Below are positions 45,101 through 56,900 of a DNA stretch of 64,000 nt, piece after piece. A model generated the notes under the pieces. That model searched no databases, was not told where the DNA came from, and worked only from the letters and a program-made list of their open reading frames with translations. Source of the stretch: Carnegiea gigantea (Eukaryota; Streptophyta; Magnoliopsida; Caryophyllales; Cactaceae). The position numbers were made by a program, and so were the translations under genes. Position 1 is the first letter of the stretch. Every line of letters starts with the position of its first letter. The stretch covers positions 1 to 64,000 of the forward strand of contig JAKOGI010002812.1 in assembly GCA_029747015.1 (NCBI GenBank), read 5' to 3'.

Positions 45101-46295
45101 TGTTTGGGATGACCCCTATTTGTTTAAATATTGCTCGGACCAAGTCTTTAAGAGGTGCATACCCGACTATGAAATAAGAAGTGTCTTGTCTTTTTGTCAT
45201 GACCAGGCATGTGGGGGCCATTTTAGTGGTAAGAAGACAGCCGCCAAAATTCTTCAATGTGGTTTTTATTGGCCGACTGTATTTAAAGATGCATTTGAAT
45301 ATTGCAAAAGTCGCCCTCGATGTCAACAACTAGGAAGAATCAGTAAGAAAGACATGATGCCACTAAAACCCATCGTTGTGGTGGAAGTTTTTGATGTGTG
45401 AGGTATTGATTTTATAGGACTATTTCCTATATCTTTTGGGAATGAGTACATTTTATTAGCTGTGGATTATGTTTCTAAATGGATCGAGGCTATCCCTTCC
45501 AGGACTAATGAAACCAAAGTGGTTGTGAAATTTCTTAGGGAGAATATCTTTGCTCGATTTGGTATGCCTAGAGCCATTATTAGCGACCAGGGTACCCATT
45601 TTAATAATAAATCTTTTGATGTCTTATTAAAGAAGTACTCCATAATCCACAAACTTGCTACTCCATACCAACCCCAGACAAGTGGCCAGGTAGAAGTGTC
45701 TAATCGTCAGATTAAATAGATCCTAGAGAAGACTGTGATTAGGCATGGGAAAGACTAGGCTGATAAGTTGATAGATGCTCTCTGGGCATACAGGACAGCT
45801 TTCAAGACTCCTCTAGGTATGTCACCTTACAGGGTAGTCTATGGAAAGCCTTGCCATTTACCTGTGGAGATAGAGCACAAAGTCTAGTAGGCTATTAGGA
45901 TACTTAACTATGATTTGACTGAAGCTGGTGAAGAGAGACGACTGCAGCTGAGTGAGCTCGATGAGATTAGAGCTGAAACCTATGAGAGTGCTCGTTCGTA
46001 AGAGAGAGCAAAGTTGTTTCATGACCGACAGATTTTTAGGAAGGAATTCACCCCATGCATGAAAGTACTTTTATATGACTCTAGGCTTCCTCTATTTCCA
46101 GGAAAATTGAGGTCCCGCTGGACGGGTCCTTATGTTGTCTCACATGTTTTTCCCTATGGTGCAGTCGAAGTTCAGGATCCTCTGATGGGTTCCACCTTCA
46201 AAGTCAATGGTCAGCGCTTAAAGCCATTTCTGGAGTTTTCAAGCCAAGAAGATGTGGAGTGCCTGATACTCCACAATCCTAGCCATGATCAGTGA
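42123..46295 (+). pseudogene. Pol polyprotein of Athila/Tat-like element (ten internal stops)
   Basis: One frame from about 42,123 to the TGA at 46,293-46,295. Order: Ser/Pro-rich spacer; aspartic protease with D-L-G-A-S (42,834-42,848); RT with [10 protein letters not shown] and F-M-D-D-F (44,142-44,156); RNase H with C-D-A-S-D and Y-T-D-H-S (about 44,580-44,790); integrase with a zinc-binding region (about 45,195-45,340, one Cys replaced by Arg), D of G-I-D-F (45,402), D of S-D-Q-G and E of Q-V-E-V-S, then a C-terminal domain with G-P-Y-V-V. In-frame stops are at 43,665, 43,974, 43,998, 45,003, 45,399, 45,717, 45,756, 45,885, 45,888 and 45,999. Each can be explained as CAG, CAA or TGG changed by a transition. 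Domain order RT, RNase H, integrase marks it as Ty3/gypsy. Confidence 0.93.
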
Positions 46296-46513
46296 ATGCC
46301 ACCGCGATAGTTTGGGTGTACTCAGCACCTAACCTGGTTTGCCAGAAGCTTCTTCCCTTTTTCCCCTTCTTTCTCTCTTTTCTTCTTTCTTTGTTTTATT
46401 TTCATTTACTTATCTAGTTGACTGTTTTCTTATGATTATTTTGGACTTTAGTTATTTGTGACTTTTGGATGTGAATACTTATTCCACTCCCAATGAGGAC
46501 ATTGTGAAGTTTT

Positions 46514-46525
46514 AGTGTGGGGGTG
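46514..46525 (+). promoter_or_regulatory. Internal polypurine-like motif AGTGTGGGGGTG
   Basis: A near copy of the true tract, about 1 kb upstream of it. Same arrangement in the non-autonomous element (14,751-14,762). Confidence 0.55.
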
Positions 46526-47517
46526 CGGTACCATTTTTGAAAAATTCAAAAAGATTTTGGTTTAGTTTTTTGGGAATAGTTGTACCTTTTCTGATTAGCT
46601 TGAATCCCCTGTGCTTTATTTATTAGCTTGTATATAAATAGGATGTGCATGATAAGTCTCTGACCTCCGATGTGATATTCTAAGGCCTAATTCAAACTCC
46701 AGTAGTTCATTATAGGTTGTGTAATCCAATCCTTACTTATTCCTTCATCATTATCTTTAGGTCTTAGGTTTCCAAGAATGATTCTCCCACTAGCTTGTGA
46801 CATGATTGCTTTGAAAAAAAAAATTTTGAAAAAAAATGTATTATAAATAAGTATGAAATAAAGAAAAAAGAGATGAAAATAAAGTTTGGAATGACAAGTA
46901 TCCCTTTGAGGCATGCGCTACTGGGCGTTACCCTTTGACGCACGTGTTACTGGGTGTTACCCTTTGAGGTAATAGTGCTACTGGGAAAACTTGCTGCCAA
47001 GGTCAGTATGATAACAATGTAGTTGTTTTAGTTAAGTGGGATTGAGTTAATTCTGGTCAATCTAAGCCCTGAGATGATGATGCAATTGCACACAAGCACC
47101 GGGATGGATTTAGAATCTTGATGTTCTATGGGGTGAAAAATTAGTGCTCTGATGTCATTTAGGAGGTAGAGGACTTTGAAGTACATTTTATGTATATATA
47201 GGTCAATAATTATCTACATGGGTGATTTAGCTGATTAGAGATGTGTGCATATTTTTCCCAAAGTTTGTACATATTAGTTTTGTGAAAAAAACCAAAAAGA
47301 TTTTTCTTTAGTTCTGGAATAATTTTTGTGGGCATTTTGCCTGAAAACCCTCACGAGACCTCACTCGCCCACTTGGGAAATCGAGGGGTTTAAAGGGCTT
47401 GTTGCATACGCTAAATGCAACCGTGATTCCTACGACAGTGAGTTAGGATTTTCTTCTCATATTTTTCATTTTCTTTTAGTTCTGTAGTTTATTTTACTCG
47501 AGGACGAGCAAAATCTT

Positions 47518-47531
47518 AGTGTGGGGGTATT
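47518..47531 (+). promoter_or_regulatory. Polypurine tract of Athila/Tat-like element
   Basis: AGTGTGGGGGTATT immediately upstream of the 3' LTR. Confidence 0.8.
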
Positions 47532-49647
47532 TGTTCGTATCAAAAATGAGCTATTTTTAAGGTACTTTTACACTAATTTTATGCTCGTTATAATCATGTT
47601 TTTAAGGTTTTTAATTGATTTTATTTTATTTTATAGGTTTTGAATAATTTTGGAAAAATGTAAGAAATTACGGGAAAAATAGTGGGAAATGTCGGGAATT
47701 GAAGAACCGGGCTAAACTGAGTTGAACCGGCCCAAAATTACCATGAACCGACCCAAAAAAAAAACTGGACCGAACCAGTCCAGAGTGAATCAAACCGGTT
47801 CATTTCGATAACCCAGTTCAGTGTTATAACCCACTCCCCTTCACTCTCTCTCTCCTCCCCTTCACTCTCTCTCTCCTCGCGACCCTCTTCTTTCCGACAT
47901 TTCCCTGAAACCCAACCCCGCGAAATCCCTTGCCTTCTTCGACCTCCATCACCATGCCCACTCTCAGTTTCTCTGTCCTCGACAGCTCATCACCATCCTA
48001 ACCGTTTGCCACTGCAACTTATGCTTGGGTTGCCACAACATCTCCCATCGCTGTCCCCTTCATCTACCCTCCACCTCGCAAGAAATCGAAGGGTCGGAAT
48101 TCATGAGGTTCGAGTATAAATTCCAGCCAGCAAGCTCCATTGAGGGGGTTAGAGAGTTCTAGGTTTAATTTCAGTTCATTTTCTTTCGAATCCCTTTTCA
48201 TTCAGATGCAAATTTTTCAATTTCTAGGGCTAGGGTTTAATATTAGATAGTTGCAGATTTTCGAATTGGGTGTAATTGAACGCTGGATTTGTTGGATTAA
48301 AGTTGATTTTTACATTTAGTTGAGGATTTGGTCCTAAACGACGCTGGTTTCAGTTGATGTTTCCCCCTCCCCTGTTTCGATTTTTTTTGCGTTTGACAAT
48401 GGCAAAGCAGCCATTGATGTTCGGTTGAGCTACAAAGCTAGGAGGCCTAAACTGGTTGTGGTTTTGAAGTTTCATTTCCCCTTCCGCAAATTTGAATGTT
48501 GCTCTTCACTATGGAGTTCGGTTCATCTTCTCTGTCCTGAGTGGCTGCTATCTCGGTTTGTTGCTCGATTTTCAGGTCTGTTTTTGGCCTGATTTCCCTT
48601 CCCCTCTTGCTTCAGTTTTGCTTGTTCTGGATAAGTTAGTTTAGGTTTCGATTGTTTACTGCTTGATTGTCTCTTGTATTGGTATTGCTTGAATGTTGCG
48701 GGGCAGAGTCGAACTCTCTTCATCCCTAGTTTTGCTTCTCTGATTAATAAGTTAGGTTTAGTTTGTTTGCTGGGATCGTTCTGTTCTGCATTTGGATACT
48801 AATTGCTGAATTTAATCCGGGTTTTATTGCAGTTTCATGAGCTTCAATTTTGTTAGATTTAACTACCCTGTTTAGCTCTGTTTTGGTCTTGATTTAGTTT
48901 AGTGACAATGATTTTGCGACTGGTTTAATGAGTTAACTTTCTTTTATTTGAATGATTTGTGATGGGTGTTCATCCTCGTTGTCCAGCATGCTTGATTGAA
49001 TCCGAGTCCTTTTGAATGTTCTGGGTTGTGACGATTCGAATGTTGATGTGGCTGATGGGATGGTGAGAATTGAGTGATAAATGGTTCGAATGTTATAGTG
49101 CATTGTCTAGTTTGCTTAGTTAGCCTGAGTAGAGTATGTTGGTTTGCTTGGTTGCATAATCACGAATGAAGGTCTATTTAGTTCAGTCTCATTAATGTCC
49201 AAAGATCATGAGGGTTTGTTTGATTGAATGAATGCTAATCTGAATTTAATAAGTGATTTAGTAGTTGGTATATTAGTTGATATGCGCAGCTCGGTAATTT
49301 GGTTCAGATGGTTTCGTTGATTTCTTAGCAGTTTGGTGGTTTACTTCGGATTTGGTTTGGTTTGGTTTGATTTGGTTGTTAGAATGCAGTTAATAGACTA
49401 GTTTATCGACTAAGGTTTCATAATAGATATTTCTTCAAGTTTTCCTTTGGCTTACGTCTCTTTTTAAGGTCCTAATAACTGCTTAATTGAAACTTTCTAA
49501 ATCCAATATCTCTGTAGGTTTAGGTAATATTAGTTTCTCAATGACCTAAATCTCTCTTGTTGTCCCCGAGAACATGACCCTCAAGTACTACAGCGAGAGC
49601 TGTACACTTGCGGCCTTTTAGTATTTGAACTCTAAATTTACCCAACA
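47532..49647 (+). repeat. 3' LTR of Athila/Tat-like element
   Basis: 2,116 bp, TGTTCGTATC...ACCCAACA, uninterrupted. It contains a small tandem duplication of CCCCTTCACTCTCTCTCTCCT (about 47,837-47,877) not found in the 5' LTR. Confidence 0.92.
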
Positions 49648-49652
49648 TGTAG

Positions 49653-52600
49653 GTTTCGAAAAGGTTGCATTTTGCAATCACTATTTCATTTAAATCGAAT
49701 GTAAAAGCCTTATGGTATCCAATCTCCTCCTCGCCAATCCTCTTCAAGCTTCTACTCACTCTATTCAGGCGCCGAGGGCAAATCACATTGAAGAGGGGCA
49801 AATGAGTTGGCATGAAAACCATATTGAGTTTGTCTTGAAATTGAACAACAGATTTTCGATAATCTAGACTCAGTTCTCCTGGCAAGTAATAATTCTATGC
49901 ATATGCATCTATAAGTGGGCATATAAATGCATGACAATCAAGACAATGACATCTTAAGATCATACACTAGTAGCCTTATTCTAAAACATGAACTTAAATC
50001 ACCTTTAGGATCACAACGATTAACTTAGAGATTCCTATAAGACATTAGAATCATAAGGACGTCACATTGCACCACATAGCATCATTTAAGTACAATAGCA
50101 TCACATAGTGTTATATAGTATTAGCAATTCAGCGTTGTTAAGCCTAGGAGTTAGAAGCAACATGAAACCGACTAATGTAAATATGGCAGGCAGTTTACAA
50201 TACGAAAGCATATGTGACCGACATTTCTATGCTTTTATATCGATTCCGGCTAACTTTTAAGCATTTCGCGCATGGAAACTTAGACAAGGCATGCTAAAGT
50301 CGTATGAAGGAGTTAACTTAATCAGGTTCATTCAAGAGCGCGAAGATATTAGGTTATTCTAAAGTTAAATCATCTACTAGAAAGTTACCACGTCACGCTA
50401 AGATAGTAGAGACATTAAATTACGCCGTATCGACAACGAAGGGACCTGAAGTGGCATTTGAAATGACATTGGCACCATGCCGAGTCAATCACAGAGTATG
50501 CCAAGGGTTGAGATTCATAAGTAATACAAATCAGCAATACATGTTGATAGGAATAATTTGGGAAGAAAACTCCAAGATAAGAATGTAAATGGATGGTTTT
50601 TTTGATAGGGGAGACTTTTGCTGAGGTTACTACTTGGAGCTGATTGTCCCTTAAGTCATAGATTCGCTAGAATGAATGGTTACGCTTCTAGATGAGTCTT
50701 GGGTCTATGGCTTATGGGCCTACATGCTTCCGCTGTGCTACTCTGATCAAACATACAGTGGCAAGAATGTGTGAATCCAGGTTTCTAGAGTCGTCTCATC
50801 ATGCTTCAAATACGGACGCAAGCGGTTACTTAACTATAACATGAAATCATGGAAGTCACGGAATGCAAATAATGAGTCACTGGTCATGTCATGCTATGAA
50901 CTACAAAACCTATATTAACTAAACGACCAAGTCATATACTAAACCAACTTACATCAAGCAAACATCAAGAAGTGCAATAACTTATTCATAAAACACATAA
51001 CCAGTCATGACCTAATTTCTATAGTGCATTAACGACCGCGTATAATAGATGTAAGTGTTCATATACATGACAACATGACCCTGAATGCTCTACCATGCTA
51101 CTTTCTTACACATAAGACGTATATCTATGGACGTTATTCATATAAATGTAGCTTCATTGTTATCTAGTCACTGCATTACACACATCGAGTTCAACTACTC
51201 CAATTATAACACGAGAAAATAGTATTGAGGGACTGTAAATGATGATGCAAGAGTCATATTATGAAACTAACTACATAAATCAAATCGCTCTAACTAATGC
51301 AGTCCCATGTTTACTTAAATTCAAATAAAGCAATTGTAGAAAGTCATTTTGTTGGCATTTGTTCACAAACACATTGATGGCCACATACGACAATCCTATC
51401 TATAGGTACTCTTATGGTCTCACGAAAAGGCATCTACGCAAGTATACATAGATGCGGCCCGCATTTAAAACCTAAGGTCGAGGTTATGCTTGGAGGTTTT
51501 TGGTCTTAAATCCAAACTGTTTGGAGTTGGCCAATAGTCAACTAACAGGGGTAAGAACAATGGCGTTATTGGTCTTACGGATCTACATTAAGGTTTTATG
51601 ACGCATTTGTCTCACAGGTACTTATGGAGGTCCGAGGAAGTCCTAGTACAGATGGGAAGGTTTAACTTTCTACTGTGAGCATCCTCGCTTCTACACTTGG
51701 TCCTTATGCTTAAGAAAGTGTTCGGAAGACATAGATTGTCGTCCTGGGAGGTAACGAGGTGATGCATGCGGTGGAACAATTCCAAAGTTTTCTAGGTTCA
51801 TTCTCCCTTGCGCTTTTTAGGTGTATTGGGGTTTGATATGGCCAGGAAGCGCTAAAATGACACAGTGTATCGTCGCTTCAGTTGCCAATTCAGGATGCAG
51901 CCACTAAGTGCTTGCAGAGCAAACTAGAAGCAAGCTTAATTTTTGATTCAAAGGCCGGTGATGTGGTGAAATCACGATAAGAGGAGCTTATTATATGACT
52001 CTCGCTCTTAGAATACAATGGCTATCAAAGAAAACACAAGGTACATTTATCAAATACATTAGCCTACAACATTACAACCTGATTAGAGCTAAAACCAGTA
52101 GAAGGGTGACACCTAATGGGGTCATTCTCACTAATCAAGTAAGGTGTCAACCACCTTAGTGTAAATGGTCGAGTTTAAGCTCGTAACGTGAACCCAAGCA
52201 TTATTGTAAAGCAAATACGAGTCTTTGATTGCAACCGCAACACCCAACCAAGCAATTAGAAAGGTTTCTAATGCGAAGGCACGACCCTAACTCACTAATC
52301 GAAACACTTTAACTTTCAAAATTCCCTAGGTTTTCAAAAGGAAAATAGTTTGATTGCTTCTGCTCTACTCCCTACAACCATCGCGATACGTCTACTCACT
52401 CAATTTGTGGGGGGCCCGAGGAGAAAATCGTACTTTAGGGGTAAAGATGAGCTTAGAGTGTAAGGCTTTCCAATCCATTCGATTTCAAATCATATTTTCT
52501 TTACACTTTGATTATTAAAATCCATAGGGCATATAAGCGAAACAACTTTCGATTAAGCTAACACTTAATTTATTCACGAGAATACAAGCCACTTGGCCTA

Positions 52601-52808
52601 CACCTTAGTAAATTGTTCTTTCATCCAACCAATCTGCTCACTCAACCCCACCTAACTAGGTAAACGTGCTAACATTCACATAAAACTCACATTGCCACAC
52701 AAGGCAGGCATGTGTCACGTCATCGTGAATGCATTCCAAGGCAACTATTTGAGATGCAAGACTCAGGTCGCAGCCTATGGTCGTAGGACCTTGCTCTGAT
52801 ACCACCAA
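49653..52808 (-). other. LARD internal region a, main part
   Basis: Non-coding internal DNA of the minus-strand LARD. It continues the stub at 27,544-27,636 and ends with a tRNA-Met(i) primer site (minus strand TGGTATCAGAGC, 52,805-52,794) next to LTR b. Long stretches match 61,801-64,000. Chance ORFs only. Confidence 0.82.
52794..52805 (-). promoter_or_regulatory. Primer-binding site, tRNA-Met(i), minus-strand LARD
   Basis: Perfect TGGTATCAGAGC on the minus strand, adjacent to LTR b. Confidence 0.85.
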
Positions 52809-53991
52809 TGTAACACCTTCAGCCCCTAAAGCCAGGAGCATTACGTTTTCTTGACTTTCTACTTAAATTCAGGGGAAAAATAGATAGAGTTTCTCCTAAA
52901 AACTAGTCGTTTCCAGGCTAAAAGCCTTACAACAAACCCTTGCAGACTAACGAAAGCATAAAATATTATAAAAGAATTTCAACGGCTACACGCCGGAGTT
53001 CATAACTCAACGAACAACTCACTCGGAGTTCGTTAAACGAAATAGTTCATTAACATGAGAAACGTGAGAGATAGAACTTAACGGTTCACACAACCGGAGT
53101 ACTGGGGTTTACATCCCAAAACGTTGCTGATTTCAACTAAAAGATAACTTGTTAATAAGATGGTTGGCACACATGGCCGTATAGAGCGACTTCTAAACTG
53201 AATACACTACATGAACTAGAATACTTGTTTACAAATGTTTATAATTCTACAAATACATTACATGACTTCGTTAAACACGTAAAATCCCTTCAAATAGGCA
53301 CACATGACACCTTGCGAGTAAGAATGGATTCAATCCAGACACAAATGACTTGGCTCCTACTTGTTGTAAGGCAGACCTGGGGGAAAAGGAGAAAGAGTAA
53401 TGGGATGAGCAACCACGCGCTCAGTGACTATTTTCCTGTCCCGTAGAACCAAAACCATTGCAGGCAATAATACTCATAATAGTCACATATCGCATATTCA
53501 TATTTTAATATCATATTAGGCATTCTAAAATCCTCAAGGAAGGATCACCATCTATGAACTTCATTTTTAGCTGTTCAAACTCATCTTTAAGCCCCTGAGT
53601 GACTCAATTCCTTAACTAACAAGCACTTAAGCGCATACAAGCATCGAGGGCGAAGCGTAGGGATCTTTCTTTTTCATAAACATAACTTCCTAGCATTCTA
53701 TTCAAACTATGCATGAAACCTCATTCATATGATACGCATATAAGGTTATCTCGTTTCATAATCATACTTTTCTTGGCATTTCATTCATATGATATGCATG
53801 AGGCACACACTGTTCAAGTCTCATTAAAATCTCATTCATAGAGTATGCATGAAATATGCTTATAAGGCTTTCTTTTTCATAATCGTATCTTACTTAGCAT
53901 CTCATTCATAAGCTATACTTGGAATATGCACATGTCATGCACAGGAAGCATTCTTTCTTTTTACTGAAAACACTTCATTTAGCCTCTTGAG
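52809..53991 (-). repeat. LARD LTR b, part 1 (shared LTR)
   Basis: Starts (in plus orientation) TGTAACACC at 52,809, next to the primer site, and runs to the TTGAG target (53,987-53,991), where a solo LTR is inserted; continues at 59,115. Confidence 0.87.
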
Positions 53992-56900
53992 TGTAACGCC
54001 CCCAACTTAGAGAGAGTCACAACATCTGGACTTCCTAAAGGAAAATCTTTAAGGCTCTTGAAGATTGAGGCTTTGGATTAGCATTTAGATAGTCATTGTA
54101 GAACAAAGCTGTCAAAGTTTCCCCTGTTTTAGCAATTTGAGGGTCTTAGCTCAGCTAAGCGTACCTGTAACTGGGGATAGGGTGTAACATTTGCTAAAAT
54201 AACCCAAGTTCACTGCCTCAGGCCACTCGCTTGGATCACTAATGATCTAACAACTAAAACAAGGGTTAGAAGGCTACATATACAGGTACAGAGCCGGTTA
54301 CATGCTTTCACATACAACGATAACTTAAAAATTCACAACATGGTAGATCGAGCACTTGCAAAGCTGGCAGAGGCTTCTGAGGGGTCTCCATCAAACAACT
54401 TAAAAGTATCTCTTAAACATGCTCAAACTGAACTTGGGAAAAAGGGGAATAATAAAGGGATGAGCAACCACGCGCTTAGTAAGAAATCCCCTACTCCTTA
54501 AAACCTAAAACAGTTACAAGCAATAATATTAATAATAGCCACATATCATGCATTCATACTTTGCCATCATATTAGGTAATTAAAATCTCCAAGGAAAGAT
54601 CACCCCCATTAAGACTTCATTCTAACCATTCAACTCGATTCTAGGCCCTCATCGACTAGATTTCCCCATTAGCAAGCATTCAGGCACATAAACAAGTGGG
54701 CAACGAGGATGGAATATAACGGCCTTTAAAGTCACTTTGAAAACATAGTAACTCTCGATAAATACCAAGAATGGTTTATAATCCACATAAACTCCTTTTA
54801 AGCTTATAATTCTTTTTAAAAGTTCTAGAAACATCTAAACTGGTAAGAAAAGATTCTTTCATCGAATATGCATATTGAAAAGCTTGAATGTACGACGCAA
54901 TACAAGGATGCAACTATACGTCATTTGAAATCTCATTTCAACTATATTCAGAGCACATTCATAGAATATATGTAGGTTAGGTACATTTGAAAGCTTTCTT
55001 CTTCTCTTAAAAACGCTTTACTTGGCCTCTTGAGGCCCGTATCCCTTTAAAAGAACTTCTTTTCCATTTCTGAACTGCTTAGAATGGCAAAAAACCAAAT
55101 CTCCTTTTTATCAGGAACTTACTTATAGCACAAAAACATCTTATTGTGCTGGCTAGGTAGGTCAACACTGCCCTTAAGTGAGATCGTCACTCTTAATCTA
55201 CATTATCCCCGGGGTATATGTACTTAACTTTTGGCCAAAATGCGTCTTAGCAGAGCAACTCTAACCTTGATACTGTCCTCTGTGGGGCAACAGCTCACAC
55301 CAGGATAATCATATCCTGAGTCCAGCCCCACTCAAGGTTTTCTTATGTGTCACACATCAGGAAACAGCTCACACCAAGATAATCATATCTTGAGTCCAGC
55401 TCCTTGGAACAGCTCACCCCATCTTTGCGTCCAACTCCCAAATTACCTTAGGGGGAATAGTTCCTGCCATCTTTGCGTCCACTTCCCACCTTCAAAGTCT
55501 GGCCAATTGCCTAGCACTTTCATAGCCTTTAAAATCACATTACATTTCTCTTTTTCAGGTGGTTACTTTGTTGAAATCTTACTTTTAAACAAAATGGCTA
55601 TTACCCTTCGAAATATTTATTGCTCATTCGTTTTGGCTTAAAAACTTCTTATGAAGGAATAAGTTTGCTAACTTGTAAGTCGACTTCGTAAATAGCTTAA
55701 AAGCTTCTTATAGACGCAATAAGTTTATTAACATGTAAATCTACTTCCTTTGAAACTTAAAAGCTTCTTGAAAACGTAATAAGCTTGCTAATGCGTAAAC
55801 CGACTTCGCTTTAAATTTAAAAACTTCTTATAAACGTAATATGTTGACTAAATCGTAAAACGACTTAGTTTCTAACTTAAATGCTTCGTACGAACGTAAT
55901 AAGTTTAGTAAATCATAAAACAACTCCGTTTCTAACTTAAAAGCTTCGTATAAATGTAATAAAGTTGCTAAATCATAAAACGATTTCGTTTCTCACTTGA
56001 AAGCTTCGTATAAATGTAATAAAGTTGCTAAATCATAAAACGATCTCATTTCTAACTTGAAAGCTTCGTATAAACGTAATAAGGTTGCTAAATCATAAAA
56101 CGACTTCGTTTCTAACTTGAAAGCTTCGTATAAACATAAAAAATTGCTAAGCCATAAAACGACTTCGTTTTTAACTTGAAAGTTTACGACTGCGTTTTTA
56201 ACTTGAAAGCTTCGTATAAACGTAATAAGATTGCTCAATCGTAAAACGACTTCGTTTTTAATTTAAAAGCTTCGTAGAAACGTATTAGGTTTGCTAAACC
56301 GTAGAACGACTTCGTTTTCAACTTAAAAGTTTCATATAAACGTATTAGGTTTGCTAAATCATAAAACGACTTCGTTTTTAGCTTAAAAGCTTCTTATAGA
56401 CGTAAAACATTTGCTAGTTCGTAAATCGACTTCGTTTCTAACTTAAAAGCTTCGTATAAACATCATAAGGTTGCTCAATCATAAAACGATTTCATTTCTA
56501 ACTTGAAAGCTTAAGGTTGCCAAACTATAAAATGACTTCGTTTTTAACTTAAAAGCTTCGTATAAGCGTATTGGGTTTGCTAAATCGTAAAACAACTTCG
56601 TTTTCAACTTAAAAGCTTCGCATAAACGTATTAGGTTTGCTAAATCATAAAAACGACTTCGTTTTCAACTTAAAAGCTTCGTATAAATGTATTAGGTTTG
56701 CTAAATCATAAAACGACTTTATTTTTAACTGAAAAGTTTCTTATAAATGTAATATGTCTACCAACTCGTAGATCGAAACTCAATTGAAACATAAAGTGCT
56801 TAACTAACGTGTAATTCGAAGTACATTTGAAATGAAAACTCATTTCAGACTTAAGTACTTAGTTAGCAATAAGTGCAAATAGATTTGAAATCAAAGCTCA

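Larger units (their letters stand above)
46296..47531 (+). other. 3' non-coding region of Athila/Tat-like element
   Basis: Pyrimidine-rich tract (46,345-46,450), CCCAATGAGGACATTGTGA (46,489-46,507), an internal AGTGTGGGGGTG motif (46,514-46,525), CTACTGGG...CCCTTTGAGG direct repeats (46,897-46,990), a block conserved with 15,690-15,790 (47,340-47,450), GAGGACGAGCAAAA and the true polypurine tract (47,518-47,531). No ORF of interest. Confidence 0.8.
27637..49647 (+). mobile_element. Athila/Tat-like Ty3/gypsy element, decayed, with nested LARD
   Basis: The 5' LTR starts TGTTCATATC at 27,637 and the 3' LTR ends ACCCAACA at 49,647; TSD TGTAC/TGTAG with one mismatch. Primer site tRNA-Asp type, gag, then a single pol frame in the order protease, RT, RNase H, integrase (gypsy order), a 1.2-kb 3' non-coding region, then the polypurine tract. 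The 5' LTR is split by the LARD at 28,415-39,181. The element is about 11.2 kb without it. The FMDDF RT motif, D-L-G-A-S protease motif, tRNA-Asp primer and GTGTGGGGGT tract fit the Athila/Tat branch. Many in-frame stops: dead element. Confidence 0.9.

Noticed and set aside
49538..49885. Minus-strand 116-codon ORF
   Set aside because: Spans the junction between the 3' LTR and LARD internal DNA, so it cannot be an ancestral gene.
55993..56238. Repetitive antisense protein with a 20-residue period
   Set aside because: The 60-bp DNA period keeps the frame open by arithmetic; units elsewhere in the array break it.
55640..56760. CRISPR-like array
   Set aside because: Units are directly abutting 60-mers without distinct spacers, and the window is plant nuclear DNA.
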